Source: Flavobacterium cheongpyeongense (lineage in GTDB: Bacteria > Bacteroidota > Bacteroidia > Flavobacteriales > Flavobacteriaceae). Taken from it: a DNA stretch of 64,000 nucleotides. Every line of letters starts with the position of its first letter. The stretch's first letter is position 1. This document shows positions 19,757 through 29,721 of this stretch, piece by piece. The position numbers and the translations under genes are program-made. The stretch lies in NCBI RefSeq assembly GCF_003202435.1, contig NZ_QJHK01000002.1:468843-532842 (forward strand), in the 5' to 3' direction. The notes below the pieces were generated by a model. It was not told the DNA's origin. It was given only the letters and a program-made list of their open reading frames with translations, and searched no databases.

Positions 19757-22700
19757 ATGACAAGTCGGGGAAATCATATCATATCAAAGCTTAAATGGGA
19801 AAATTCTTTTGACAAGAAAGAAAACGCCCATGAATTGCAGCAACGCATCAGTGTTTGGAGCAAGACAAAAATGCCAAATGAGATAACAGCTCTTTTTGAT
19901 GAGATGTGTCCTGAAAGTCAAACCTGGAGTATCCCATCATTAACCTTGGATTTAGGTCATATTGATTATAATATTTTAGAAGAAGATTTGTCTTTAAAAC
20001 TATGCAATCAATTAAGCGAACAACTCTTTACAATGATTCTAAATGCCGAAAAAAGAACTGATCGCATTGAAATTTCAAATACGAAAACCTCACAAATAGA
20101 TATGCTTGGTCATTATTTTTTAACTGGTGCTATGCCCTGGAACTATAAAAACGATAGTTCTTTAAATAAAATGATGGAAGTTCTATTTATTTCCAACAAA
20201 GAAGCATTACTAAAAATGCTTAATGAAGTAGGAAAAACAGATGAAAATGTTAGAAAAAGAATAGCATGGCAATTACAGGAATCTATTATTTTAAAAATAA
20301 TTGAGGGGTTAGAAACCAGTAATCACAATCAGATTATTAAATTTTCTGAAGAATTAACCAAAATTCAACAGCAAGAAACACTTGTCCCTGCTAATGAAAA
20401 TGACTTTAAAAAAAATCTTTGGTTTTGGATACTCAATTATTTATTTACAGATCGAGGAACTATTTTCAATAAAGTTGCTTTTATGAAAAGTAGTATTCAG
20501 CAAATGTCAAATCATTATAATGTGTCTTATTCTGAATTGCTAAATATGATTGAATTGGCCATACAACATATTTATGTTACTACAAGTACAAAAGCCGATT
20601 TTATATTAATCCTCAATCTTTTAACCAAAGAAAATGAACTTATTAAAGCTAAAACAGAAATAGCCACAATAGACGAAACAGATTATTGGATACGATTAAA
20701 AACTCTCTTTAATTCAGCTTCCCTTCGCAAAGAAAGTATTTCGAAAAGTGAATTTAATGAATTGATCCTTGTGCTTTCAAAAGAAAATAAAACCAAATTT
20801 AGTAGCCTTTTTTCATCCTTAAGTAAGGATATTTATTTTTGGACGGATGTAGTCCAAGATTTAAGTAACGAAGCTCTTGAAAATATTTTTCATGCCATTC
20901 TTCCTGTAGCATCTCAAATGCTGATTGACAGTATTTATTTCATAGAAAAGCTTTACAAAGAAATGAATGAGAAAATAGCAATTGATTTCTTATGGCAAAT
21001 TGGAATTCAATTCCTAATAAAATATAAGAATACCCCATTTGATAATAAAACATTTCTAAATTTTATCCTTAATGAGTTAAGTAAAAAAAACAATGAATTA
21101 AAAGAGAGCATTGTCAATAGAATGACCAATGTAAGCGTTCCTTCGTCTTCAAAAACAATTGCTACTTTAGAAATATATACCAATTTAACCGCTATTTTAA
21201 TTGATGAAGTCTCAGAAAAACACACAGCTACTCGTGTTACAAATTTTAATGACTTAATAGCAGAATTAGCACAAAAAATACGATCTAACTCAGCTGCCAC
21301 AAGTCGTTCTTTAGAGATTCAAAAATTAATAATTGAACAGCTTAGACTTAACCCAGTGCAATGCTTTGAAACGATAATACAACACAATAACAAAGAGACT
21401 ATAAAAGTATTGTTTCCTTATATCTTAGATAAAAAACAGCTTTCTTTATTTGTTAAAAAAGGGAATCACCCAAAATTACTTTTAGTACAGACACTGGAAA
21501 GAATAATAAAAGAAATCAATCAAAATTCAGCGTCTGGAAATTTTAGTTCACTCCTTTTAGACAATCTGTATCTGATAAGTGTAAAACTCATTCTATTGCA
21601 TACTGAGTACACTTCAATTCAGTTCTTAGAAGCCGTTTTAGCAAAACTTTTAAAACTGATAACTCCTTCTCAAAAAAACAATTTTGATGTTTTTGTAACA
21701 CTGCTTTTTAAACACGAAAAAATACAAAACATCAGTGCTTCTGAAAATAACTTAGAAAAAATAAGATTAAAATTATTTCAAAGCAAAATACAACCAATTC
21801 CTGAAAAAAAAATTGTAAAGCATCCAATAGACACTTCAGAAAAGCCAAATTTAGTTCGTACAGAAAGTATGCTACTGAACGGACAAATGGTAACCACTGA
21901 AAATTTATATGAATGGCTGACAAAAAGCATTCAAAACGAAACTTTAAAATTTGTCGCAAACAATCAGGAATTCCTACTGAAAGACTTGCTACAAATGGCT
22001 CTTGAAATCAATCCATCAGAAGTACGAAAAATACTTTCAAATTATACCATAACTGAGAAACGAATTAAAATACTACAAACTAGTTTAGACTGGAGCATTT
22101 TTAGTTTATGGATTACAAATGATAGTTCGACATTACTCAAAGAAGCAATAGAAACCCTTAAATCTTTTTATGAATTTATAATGTTTTTTATGAATTCGAA
22201 TAACAAGGCGAACATCGAAAACTCTTTTTGGAAAATAACCTGGGAAATTATTCAACAAAACAAGACGATACAAGTTATAGGGAAACCATTTATCGAATAT
22301 TGGATCAACCAAATGATAAAGCAGGAAATGATAACTTCTAATGAAATTATGAATACTATTATTTCCAATAAGATAACAATTAGTCCAATCCTAAAAGACA
22401 TTTTAATACAATACAACAACTCGTTTTCAAATCTAACCAGTAGTGTCACAATCTTTAGAAATAAAGACATACAATTATGCGAAGAACAAGGTTTAATTGA
22501 AGCATTGTATGTTGTATTAATTACGGAAAAGAAAATACCCCTTTGGTACAACAACACTAAAAACAATTCTGCTCTCGATTTATTTCATGAAGTATTAGAA
22601 TATAACCCTATCCCCTTTATTGTTGTTTATAAACAAAATAAAATTCCTCAATTGCACAAACAACAGTTATACGACTGGATGGATTTTAGAAAAACAATGG

Positions 22701-23602
22701 CTGTTATTAAGAATAATATCAAAAACAATCATCAACTATATACAGTCGAGCGTATGCATACTGCTTTTGGACAATCGTCCATAAAAGTCATATCTGGTAA
22801 AGAAATTCAAACTATTCTATTAAAAAAAATAATTATTGCATGGACAGAAAACAACTGGACCATTCTTTCTGTTGAAAATATTTGGCAAGAATTACTATGG
22901 GAACTCAGTCAAAAAAAGAATATTTCAACAAAAGAAATACTACTTGAATTAGATAAAATAAAATACCGCTTTGCTCCTGCTTTACAAATTAGTTTAAATC
23001 AATTAATAAAATCAAATTCTAAAACTACAACTAAAAATATAGATATAAAATTTCCAAAAGAGCTAGTATCAAAAACACTTTCAAATCAGGAAACAGCTAC
23101 TGCTATTCCCGTTAAAAACGCTGGTATCGTTATATTAAACAATTATATCGAAATACTGATGGACCGATTGGGTTTATTAAATGAAAAAAAATTTAAAAAC
23201 AGTACAACTCAATTAAATGCTGTTCATTACATACAATACGTTATCACAGGATTGACAAAAACAGAAGAATCTTTATTACCACTCAATAAAGTCTTATGTG
23301 GATTACCAATAACAACGCCTGTAAAGGATAGAATTAGCATTACTGAAGAACAATCAGAATTAATCAATGGTCTTATTAAAGCTGCTATTTCACATTGGCC
23401 AAAGGTTGGAGATACCTCTATATTAGGTTTTAGAGGAAACTGGCTGGTAAGAGATGGATTACTTATAGAAAAAGAAGAACGCTGGGAATTAACTGTCGAA
23501 AAAAGAGTCTATGATCTATTGATACACAAATCACCCTTTTCATTTTCAATCATTAAATACCCTTGGATGAAAAAACCATTACATGTAATATGGCCATACT
23601 AA
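19757..23602 (+). CDS. Contractile injection system tape-measure-type protein
   Basis: 1281 residues. The N-terminus has HIISKLKWENSF, then QRISVWSKTKMP and LTLDLGHIDYN, matching the start of the family named contractile injection system tape measure protein. The C-terminus (NAGIVILNNYIEILMDRLGL, LNKVLCGLPI, ISHWPKVGDTSILGFRGNWL, SIIKYPWMKKPLHVIWPY) matches the end of the same family. Most of the middle is alpha-helical. Family members lie in this operon position and are thought to control particle length. Confident in family, less so in mechanism. Confidence 0.85.
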   Translation: MTSRGNHIISKLKWENSFDKKENAHELQQRISVWSKTKMPNEITALFDEMCPESQTWSIPSLTLDLGHIDYNILEEDLSLKLCNQLSEQLFTMILNAEKRTDRIEISNTKTSQIDMLGHYFLTGAMPWNYKNDSSLNKMMEVLFISNKEALLKMLNEVGKTDENVRKRIAWQLQESIILKIIEGLETSNHNQIIKFSEELTKIQQQETLVPANENDFKKNLWFWILNYLFTDRGTIFNKVAFMKSSIQQMSNHYNVSYSELLNMIELAIQHIYVTTSTKADFILILNLLTKENELIKAKTEIATIDETDYWIRLKTLFNSASLRKESISKSEFNELILVLSKENKTKFSSLFSSLSKDIYFWTDVVQDLSNEALENIFHAILPVASQMLIDSIYFIEKLYKEMNEKIAIDFLWQIGIQFLIKYKNTPFDNKTFLNFILNELSKKNNELKESIVNRMTNVSVPSSSKTIATLEIYTNLTAILIDEVSEKHTATRVTNFNDLIAELAQKIRSNSAATSRSLEIQKLIIEQLRLNPVQCFETIIQHNNKETIKVLFPYILDKKQLSLFVKKGNHPKLLLVQTLERIIKEINQNSASGNFSSLLLDNLYLISVKLILLHTEYTSIQFLEAVLAKLLKLITPSQKNNFDVFVTLLFKHEKIQNISASENNLEKIRLKLFQSKIQPIPEKKIVKHPIDTSEKPNLVRTESMLLNGQMVTTENLYEWLTKSIQNETLKFVANNQEFLLKDLLQMALEINPSEVRKILSNYTITEKRIKILQTSLDWSIFSLWITNDSSTLLKEAIETLKSFYEFIMFFMNSNNKANIENSFWKITWEIIQQNKTIQVIGKPFIEYWINQMIKQEMITSNEIMNTIISNKITISPILKDILIQYNNSFSNLTSSVTIFRNKDIQLCEEQGLIEALYVVLITEKKIPLWYNNTKNNSALDLFHEVLEYNPIPFIVVYKQNKIPQLHKQQLYDWMDFRKTMAVIKNNIKNNHQLYTVERMHTAFGQSSIKVISGKEIQTILLKKIIIAWTENNWTILSVENIWQELLWELSQKKNISTKEILLELDKIKYRFAPALQISLNQLIKSNSKTTTKNIDIKFPKELVSKTLSNQETATAIPVKNAGIVILNNYIEILMDRLGLLNEKKFKNSTTQLNAVHYIQYVITGLTKTEESLLPLNKVLCGLPITTPVKDRISITEEQSELINGLIKAAISHWPKVGDTSILGFRGNWLVRDGLLIEKEERWELTVEKRVYDLLIHKSPFSFSIIKYPWMKKPLHVIWPY

Positions 23603-23680
23603 TAAATAAAAAGATAACTATAACTATTTACAATTTAAATAGAATACTAATAAATAATATTAACATTAAAACTAAAAATT

Positions 23681-25681
23681 ATGAGTTCCTACAATGAAAA
23701 TCTAAACGCAAGTGTCGCAACATCCTTGCAAGCACAAGAACTAAAATTAAGCACCACGCAAGCCCAATTAAATGCGGGTATGTTCACGCTTTATTATGCC
23801 GAAGATGCAAAAATAACAGCTCAGGAAAAATTAAAAAAAACAGAACAAAAATATGCTGATCAGGAAACAATTAAAGATGAAGCTGTAGAAAATAACAACC
23901 TTAGCACCAATGTAGTAGCTACTGCCAACCAGGAAAATCAGTTTAATTTACAATCTGTTTCAAATACTGCGGTTGCAGCAGCTAATGTTCAAATTGCAAC
24001 AAATGCTATAGTCAGTTTAGCCAGTGATATGGGCAGTATCGTGAGTATTTTGAATGCTGCAGATTATGGAAGCCAAATTTATGACCAAGCAGTTGCTGTA
24101 AACAAACTAATGAATGATACGGCATACAATGCTGAAGTAGCATCTCAATTGGCCATGGATGCATCTTATCGGACTGCAGAAGTAACAGCTAGTACTGTTT
24201 CAGATATGGCAACAATCACGGGAACATCCATTACAGATTTAGTAACTGTTTTAAATAATCAATTAGGAGCCACCACTACATTACAGGTTACTGAAAACAC
24301 AGCCTTTACCGATGCAGCTACTGCCCAGAAAAAAGCAGAAGGAGAATTAATAGATGCCAATGTAGAATATGATGCCGCTAAAGAAAACTATTTACTAAGT
24401 ATAAACGAATTGAATTTAAACTTACAAATTACAAAGAAAACCAATTCAGATTTTACTGTTCAATTTGATACTTATCTAAATCCTTTTTATAATAACAATA
24501 TAGAAATTTTAGTAAATGGCATAATTACTTATCCGTACAATGTTAATCCTGTAGAAAATTATTACATTTTCGTAGTAAAAGAAAGTGAAAAATCAATTTT
24601 TTCAATCGCTACTGCAGAAGGATTGATTAATACTCCTGAAATAGCTTATCCAATATATGATACTAATTTTGAAACTATTTCAGAGACTATTTCAATAAAT
24701 GATATCAAAGATATTAATAATGATACTTTGTCATTAGGAGAGAACTATGTTGTATTTGTTTTGGCACAATTTACAATCGATTATAAAAAATCATTAAACA
24801 ATTTTGAAGATTATTTAACGGCCGCATCCTCTTCTTTTGTTTTGACTACTCCATTAAAAAGCCCTAATGCTGATTCGATATCCGTTTCTTTCTTGCCTCA
24901 AAAAGATAATACAGCAAATTATACAACCCAAGTATTACAATTTAATTTAATGGAACCTAATCCAGTAAAAGTAGATTACCGATGTATGTTTCTGCTTAAC
25001 AATTCAACTGTAATCAATCAAATGTTTAAAACCGAAGATTTACTATCGGTAGAAAAGCAAATTGTAATTGAAATTAATAATGAAATCAATAAGATTAAAG
25101 ACGAAGAAGATGAAATAAAACAGTTCAATAATCAAAACTTACTAGACAGTTTAACTAACGAACTGAACGATCTTACCGAAAAGCAAACAGCATTAAACCA
25201 GAATGATACTTCAGAGATTGCAGAAGCCAAAGGAACATCGAAAAACGATACAGATAATGTTCTTGACACACAAATTAATGATTTAAAAACAAGAATTGAG
25301 GTGTTAACTTCTATAGATCTAAGAAGTATTAATCCAATTTCTGAAAGTCAAAACGGCCAAAAAACAACACCAAAACCTGGTTTCTTTTTTAACCAACTGA
25401 TTGCAGAAAATGTTACAGATGGAAATTATATGGTTCCCACTGCTGATCAAATCACAATTGACCCCAAAACAAATAAAAAATCGGTAACTCTTCCAATACT
25501 TGAAAACACCACGGATAATTTTGGCAACCCACTCATCGAAGGAAATGAATACATTCCTGTAATATTATCAATGGCTTCTGGTCCAAAAAAGATAACAGTG
25601 CAATTTTCAAACTCAATTTCCGATTTTAAGAATACCAATACATTCTACTACGCTACAAAACCAACAGAAAATAACAATTAA
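23681..25681 (+). CDS. Uncharacterised alanine-rich helical protein with beta middle domain
   Basis: 666 residues, no signal peptide. Residues 1-235 are Ala/Gln/Thr-rich and predicted helical with heptad-like spacing (YRTAEVTASTVSDMATITG and similar). Residues about 240-400 look like a beta-sandwich (DFTVQFDTYLNPFYNNNIEI). Residues 450-530 form a charged coiled coil (NNEINKIKDEEDEIKQFNN), and the end is beta-like. I do not recognise the family. It follows the tape-measure gene where Afp carries its tail fibre, and no other fibre gene exists here. A structural or target-contact protein is therefore plausible, but unproven. Confidence 0.6.
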   Translation: MSSYNENLNASVATSLQAQELKLSTTQAQLNAGMFTLYYAEDAKITAQEKLKKTEQKYADQETIKDEAVENNNLSTNVVATANQENQFNLQSVSNTAVAAANVQIATNAIVSLASDMGSIVSILNAADYGSQIYDQAVAVNKLMNDTAYNAEVASQLAMDASYRTAEVTASTVSDMATITGTSITDLVTVLNNQLGATTTLQVTENTAFTDAATAQKKAEGELIDANVEYDAAKENYLLSINELNLNLQITKKTNSDFTVQFDTYLNPFYNNNIEILVNGIITYPYNVNPVENYYIFVVKESEKSIFSIATAEGLINTPEIAYPIYDTNFETISETISINDIKDINNDTLSLGENYVVFVLAQFTIDYKKSLNNFEDYLTAASSSFVLTTPLKSPNADSISVSFLPQKDNTANYTTQVLQFNLMEPNPVKVDYRCMFLLNNSTVINQMFKTEDLLSVEKQIVIEINNEINKIKDEEDEIKQFNNQNLLDSLTNELNDLTEKQTALNQNDTSEIAEAKGTSKNDTDNVLDTQINDLKTRIEVLTSIDLRSINPISESQNGQKTTPKPGFFFNQLIAENVTDGNYMVPTADQITIDPKTNKKSVTLPILENTTDNFGNPLIEGNEYIPVILSMASGPKKITVQFSNSISDFKNTNTFYYATKPTENNN

Positions 25682-25692
25682 AAAAAACAACT

Positions 25693-26502
25693 ATGTCAAC
25701 ATTAGTAATGAATCAAACAAAATATGGTGTTACCGAAAGTAAAAAAAGAACTCTCGACTCTTTAACTATTCAGGTTTTAAATGCCACAGACGAAGTATCT
25801 CAATTGCAAGCAATAGTCACTTCTTTAACAAACAAATTAAATACATACCAAGGCTTTTTAACACAAGCAGATGCAAACAAAACGCAAGCAAAAAACAATG
25901 TTGTTTTAATGGATGGTGTAATAAAAAATGCATTAAATTTAAAAGACAGCTCAAAAGTAGCTTTAAATGAAATTGTACATGCCAATGATAAAACTAAAGA
26001 AGTTGCTCAAAATACGACTATAGTAATTAATAAACTGATTTACACCGCTGAAATGATTAACAAATTAGCAGGATTAATTACTCGGAAAAAAGCGCAAAAC
26101 CCGCTAATTTCAGATCAATTAATTGCATTGATAACTAAAGCGGGTACGAATGCCAACAATGCTGTGGCACTTACTTTAGTAGCTCTAAATGCAACATTTA
26201 CAGCACAGTCAACTAACAAGGATGTGCTAAATACAGCAGCTTTAGAAAATGTACAATCTCGCAGATTATATGACAAATTAACATCAGACAACAAAACCAA
26301 TAGTCCTAATGCTTCATTAAAAACGTTATTAAATAATGCGTATCAATCTTCTGTTGCTGAGTTTAATAAAATGCAAAATGCCTATAATGAAACCTTAAAT
26401 CAGTTAAATTTAAAAACAGCTGAGTTAAATAAAGCTCAGATCAATTTAAAATCTTTACAAGCTGGTTTAGCAGCTGCAAATGCTGCTGCTCTTGCTAGTT
26501 AA
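25693..26502 (+). CDS. Uncharacterised alanine-rich coiled-coil protein
   Basis: 269 residues, nearly all predicted helix, Ala/Asn/Lys/Thr-rich, no signal peptide. The C-terminus is a long amphipathic coiled coil (NAYNETLNQLNLKTAELNKA...AANAAALAS). It resembles the helical N-terminal part of the preceding protein in composition and starts 11 bases after it, so the two may be paralogous partners. A very strong hairpin follows. Function unknown; part of the eCIS operon by spacing and orientation. Confidence 0.6.
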   Translation: MSTLVMNQTKYGVTESKKRTLDSLTIQVLNATDEVSQLQAIVTSLTNKLNTYQGFLTQADANKTQAKNNVVLMDGVIKNALNLKDSSKVALNEIVHANDKTKEVAQNTTIVINKLIYTAEMINKLAGLITRKKAQNPLISDQLIALITKAGTNANNAVALTLVALNATFTAQSTNKDVLNTAALENVQSRRLYDKLTSDNKTNSPNASLKTLLNNAYQSSVAEFNKMQNAYNETLNQLNLKTAELNKAQINLKSLQAGLAAANAAALAS

Positions 26503-26524
26503 GACAGACAATACAAATCATTTG

Positions 26525-26573
26525 GTTTTTAATCACAGTTTTTATTACTATTTTAAAAACTGTGACTAAAAAC
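26525..26573 (+). terminator. Large intra-operon hairpin
   Basis: TCACAGTTTTTA (26533-26544) pairs perfectly with TAAAAACTGTGA (26554-26565) around a 9-nt loop. The arms extend outward (GTTTTTAA / CTAAAAAC) to about 20 bp with one mismatch. There is no clean T-run after it, so it may be a leaky terminator, an RNA-processing site or a 3'-end stabiliser that separates high-copy structural genes from the ATPase module. Confidence 0.6.
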
Positions 26574-26599
26574 TATAACTTTCCCTAAAAAAGAAAACC

Positions 26600-27517
26600 A
26601 TGAATCGTATTTACAAAAAATTTTATAGTGCATTCTATACTAAAACTAATTATATTCCTTCAAAGCCTTTAAACAAAACGCTGTATCCAGGAGACTTTTT
26701 CCATATCATCAATGGCGAAATGATTGTTTTAGGAAATATTTTTAGTTCCAATATTGTAGAAATGAAAAATGTAGTTTTTGAGCATGACATCAAATTAAAT
26801 AGCGATTCCTGGCAATTTAGCGATGGCGTTTCAAAACCTTATTCAGGGAGAGCAACAGGCAATAGCGCATTTGATGGTGTTTTTGAATTTAGTAAACAAA
26901 TTTTAGCTTTTGCAGCTGGCGGGAGTTTTATTTTTAAATGTAATAATCCTGAGGCAGTCAAAATTAAAAATTGGACTGAACTACAGAATGAGTTAATTAT
27001 AAAACTGACCCAAACTTATTTTTCTTTCAGAGAACTCTATTTGATTACCGAAACAGCGAGTACTTCTGATTGGACATTAGCTATTGCTGGAGCAAAAGAT
27101 GGAGAATTAGAAATTGCTATGGAAACAGAAAACTTTGGTCTGGTAGATATTTTTGGACATTCCGATTCAAAAACAATTCAGTCAAAGGATATTGAATATT
27201 ATTATAGGCAATCCGAAAGAAAACCTAGTTTTTTTAAAGCTAAGAAATTAGCAGAACAAAATGAAAGTCTTTCAGAATTTATAGACAAACTTATTTACCA
27301 ACGTACCTTATTGAATTTATGGGGAAAAGATTTTTATAAATACAATCTGGATACGAATCAAGAACACGATGTTGCTCTATTAAATAATGCTCAAATAAGT
27401 ATTCTGGATCTATTATCTGGCAATCAACTCAATCCTAATACAGCATTGCTCTATTTTAAATGGGCCGATGCTTCATTAGATGATATTGAAAAACTTTTTG
27501 TGAACTATGGGATCTAA
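26600..27517 (+). CDS. Uncharacterised eCIS-operon protein overlapping the ATPase gene
   Basis: 305 residues, no signal peptide or membrane segment. The first 200 residues look like mixed alpha/beta (YPGDFFHIINGEMIVLGNIF; AFAAGGSFIFKC; DWTLAIAGAKDGELEIAM), and the C-terminal 100 are helical (SLSEFIDKLIYQRTLLNLWG). I do not recognise a named domain. Its stop overlaps the AAA+ ATPase start by 11 bases, indicating coupled translation and probably a shared task such as cargo loading or assembly. Confidence 0.6.
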   Translation: MNRIYKKFYSAFYTKTNYIPSKPLNKTLYPGDFFHIINGEMIVLGNIFSSNIVEMKNVVFEHDIKLNSDSWQFSDGVSKPYSGRATGNSAFDGVFEFSKQILAFAAGGSFIFKCNNPEAVKIKNWTELQNELIIKLTQTYFSFRELYLITETASTSDWTLAIAGAKDGELEIAMETENFGLVDIFGHSDSKTIQSKDIEYYYRQSERKPSFFKAKKLAEQNESLSEFIDKLIYQRTLLNLWGKDFYKYNLDTNQEHDVALLNNAQISILDLLSGNQLNPNTALLYFKWADASLDDIEKLFVNYGI

Positions 27518-28862
27518 AACGAACATAACAATACTGCATGAAGAACTTGATTGGCTTGAAAAAGTAATACAACAAGTCATCTGTAGCTATTTGATGCAAG
27601 AAGGTCATGAAAACGATTGGCACGATATTCCTATACCTGATTTATCTACAGAAAATAGCCCTTTCGCTTCCTTAGTAAACAATTGGAACATAAACATCTA
27701 TGAACGTTTAGGAATTGCACTATGCTTAGCACCACATCTTAGACCTGAAATCCTAGATATTTTCTTTGGAAAAAATGCTATGTATGATCGAGGTTTCACC
27801 GAATTTGGAGGTGTAATAGATAAAGGACATAGCGGCTTTATACCAACAGGACAAACATTGGCTTTCTTAATTACTGCTACACATAAAGAATTACTAAATG
27901 AAGTCCATAAAATAGTAAGCAAAGAAAACAAACTCATCAAAGAAGATGTACTGCAATTAGCCGAAACAGATGCTTTCATTCCAAAATTAAATGGTATTCT
28001 TAGTCTGCATCACAATTGGTTTCATTATTTTATAACCAATGAAAAAATAAGTGTCGCACAAAGTGCTTCTTTCCCGGCACAAAAAATAACCAGCTCTTTG
28101 AACTGGGAAGATGTCGTACTGGATACTATCGTTATGGAACAAGTTAATGAAATCCTCACTTGGCTAGAACATGGCGAAACCTTACTCAACGAATGGGGTT
28201 TGTCCAGCAAAATAAAGCCTGGTTATCGCGCCTTGTTTTACGGTCCACCAGGAACAGGAAAATCATTAACCGCTACCCTTTTAGGAAAAGCAACAAACAA
28301 AGAAGTCTATCGTATCGATTTATCCATGATTGTTTCCAAATACATTGGAGAAACCGAGAAAAATTTATCCAAAGTATTTGATATTGCCCGAGATAAAGAG
28401 TGGATTTTGTTTTTTGATGAGGCCGATGCCTTATTTGGTAAACGAACTGCCGCTAATTCATCCAATGACCGACATGCCAACCAGCAAACTGCTCATTTAT
28501 TGCAACTCATTGAAGATTTTCCCGGAGTCGTTATTCTGGCTTCTAATTTAAGAGCCAATATGGATGAAGCATTTACCAGACGATTTCAGGCTATAATCCA
28601 TTTTAATATGCCATCTACAGAAGAACGTTATCAATTGTGGCAAAATGCATTCTCAGGCATTTGTACTTTATCAGAAGAAATTGATTTATACCAAATCGCC
28701 GAAGATTATGAGCTGGCAGGTGGAGCTATTATTAATGTATTGCGATACTGTGCCTTGGCTGCAATAGGCAGAAATGATTCCGTTGTAACTAAAAACGAGT
28801 TATTAAAAGGAATAAAACGGGAGTTTAGCAAAGAAAATAAAACCCTAATTCTAAAAAAATAA
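27507..28862 (+). CDS. AAA+ ATPase of the injection system (Afp15/Pvc15-like)
   Basis: 451 residues. The N-terminal 200 residues are an eCIS-type helical domain. The AAA+ core has Walker A GPPGTGKS (246-253), Walker B WILFFDEADALFG (D304-E305) and sensor/arginine-finger segment NMDEAFTRRFQAIIHF. Homologs in eCIS loci are needed for particle assembly or for loading cargo into the tube. It sits between an unknown protein (11-base overlap) and the muramidase gene (3-base gap). Very confident in family. Confidence 0.95.
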   Translation: MGSKTNITILHEELDWLEKVIQQVICSYLMQEGHENDWHDIPIPDLSTENSPFASLVNNWNINIYERLGIALCLAPHLRPEILDIFFGKNAMYDRGFTEFGGVIDKGHSGFIPTGQTLAFLITATHKELLNEVHKIVSKENKLIKEDVLQLAETDAFIPKLNGILSLHHNWFHYFITNEKISVAQSASFPAQKITSSLNWEDVVLDTIVMEQVNEILTWLEHGETLLNEWGLSSKIKPGYRALFYGPPGTGKSLTATLLGKATNKEVYRIDLSMIVSKYIGETEKNLSKVFDIARDKEWILFFDEADALFGKRTAANSSNDRHANQQTAHLLQLIEDFPGVVILASNLRANMDEAFTRRFQAIIHFNMPSTEERYQLWQNAFSGICTLSEEIDLYQIAEDYELAGGAIINVLRYCALAAIGRNDSVVTKNELLKGIKREFSKENKTLILKK

Positions 28863-28865
28863 ACG

Positions 28866-29690
28866 ATGCTAAAAAATATAACATTAGCTTTAGCAATATG
28901 GTTTTTAGTGGATTGGGCTTATAATGAAAAAATAAAACCTTTCTTAAAGACAGAATTAAACACAGCAATTGCTGAACCCTCAAAAGACAGTTTAAATAAT
29001 AAACCATTGAGTTTAGTTAAAAATTTATTATCAAAAGATTCTGTTACTTACGGATTAGATATTTCACACTATCAAGGTGATCTTATAACTGCATTAAATA
29101 AAAAGAAAGATTCCCTTTATTTTGTCATTTGCAAAGCCACAGAAGGAACCAGTTATATCGATCCAACATATGAAGCAAATTGCAATATCCTAAAAGAAAA
29201 ACATGTGGTAAGAGGAGCCTATCATTTTTATCTCTGTGAATATGACCCCATAGCACAAGCCCAACATTTTGCAAAAGTTGTTATGGATAACCAATTTCTA
29301 AATATTAGTCACTTACCTCCAGTTATGGATATAGAAAACAGTAGTATGGATACCAATTGTGGTGATTTAAAAACTGCTCAAAACAATATACTGCTCTTTC
29401 TAAAAGAAGTTGAAAAAATAACAGGTCGCATTCCTATGATCTATACTAATAAATCAACGGGAGACAAATATTTAAACACTTCCGATTTTGCAAAGTACCC
29501 ATTATGGATAGCAGCGTATACAAAGGATCTTACGACCAGCTATATTCCCTCAGCATGGGATAATAAATGGATGATATGGCAGCGTTCCGATAGTTACTCT
29601 TACCAGGAAACCAATTTTGATTATGATATTTTTAATGGCAACCGACTGGAATTGAGAAAATTTATAAGAAGTACGATTGTGAAAAAATAA
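28866..29690 (+). CDS. GH25 muramidase with N-terminal membrane anchor
   Basis: 274 residues. Residues 4-17 are hydrophobic (NITLALAIWFLVDW), which predicts a signal anchor. The GH25 domain begins at about residue 58 with TYGLDISHYQGD and has VICKATEGTSYIDPTYEAN, RGAYHFYL and PPVMDIENSS; these contain the Asp/Glu catalytic cluster of GH25 lysozymes. It ends with WMIWQRSDSYSY. It would cleave peptidoglycan outside the cytoplasm. Three bases after the ATPase gene, it is a candidate for opening the wall during particle release or anchoring. Confidence 0.9.
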   Translation: MLKNITLALAIWFLVDWAYNEKIKPFLKTELNTAIAEPSKDSLNNKPLSLVKNLLSKDSVTYGLDISHYQGDLITALNKKKDSLYFVICKATEGTSYIDPTYEANCNILKEKHVVRGAYHFYLCEYDPIAQAQHFAKVVMDNQFLNISHLPPVMDIENSSMDTNCGDLKTAQNNILLFLKEVEKITGRIPMIYTNKSTGDKYLNTSDFAKYPLWIAAYTKDLTTSYIPSAWDNKWMIWQRSDSYSYQETNFDYDIFNGNRLELRKFIRSTIVKK

Positions 29691-29721
29691 ACTTATAGAC
29701 TAACTTTTTACTCTTTCGATT

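Noticed and set aside
23597..23658. Direct repeat ATACTAATAAATA near the tape-measure gene end
   Set aside because: Low-complexity AT sequence in a short spacer; two copies are not convincing as a functional repeat.
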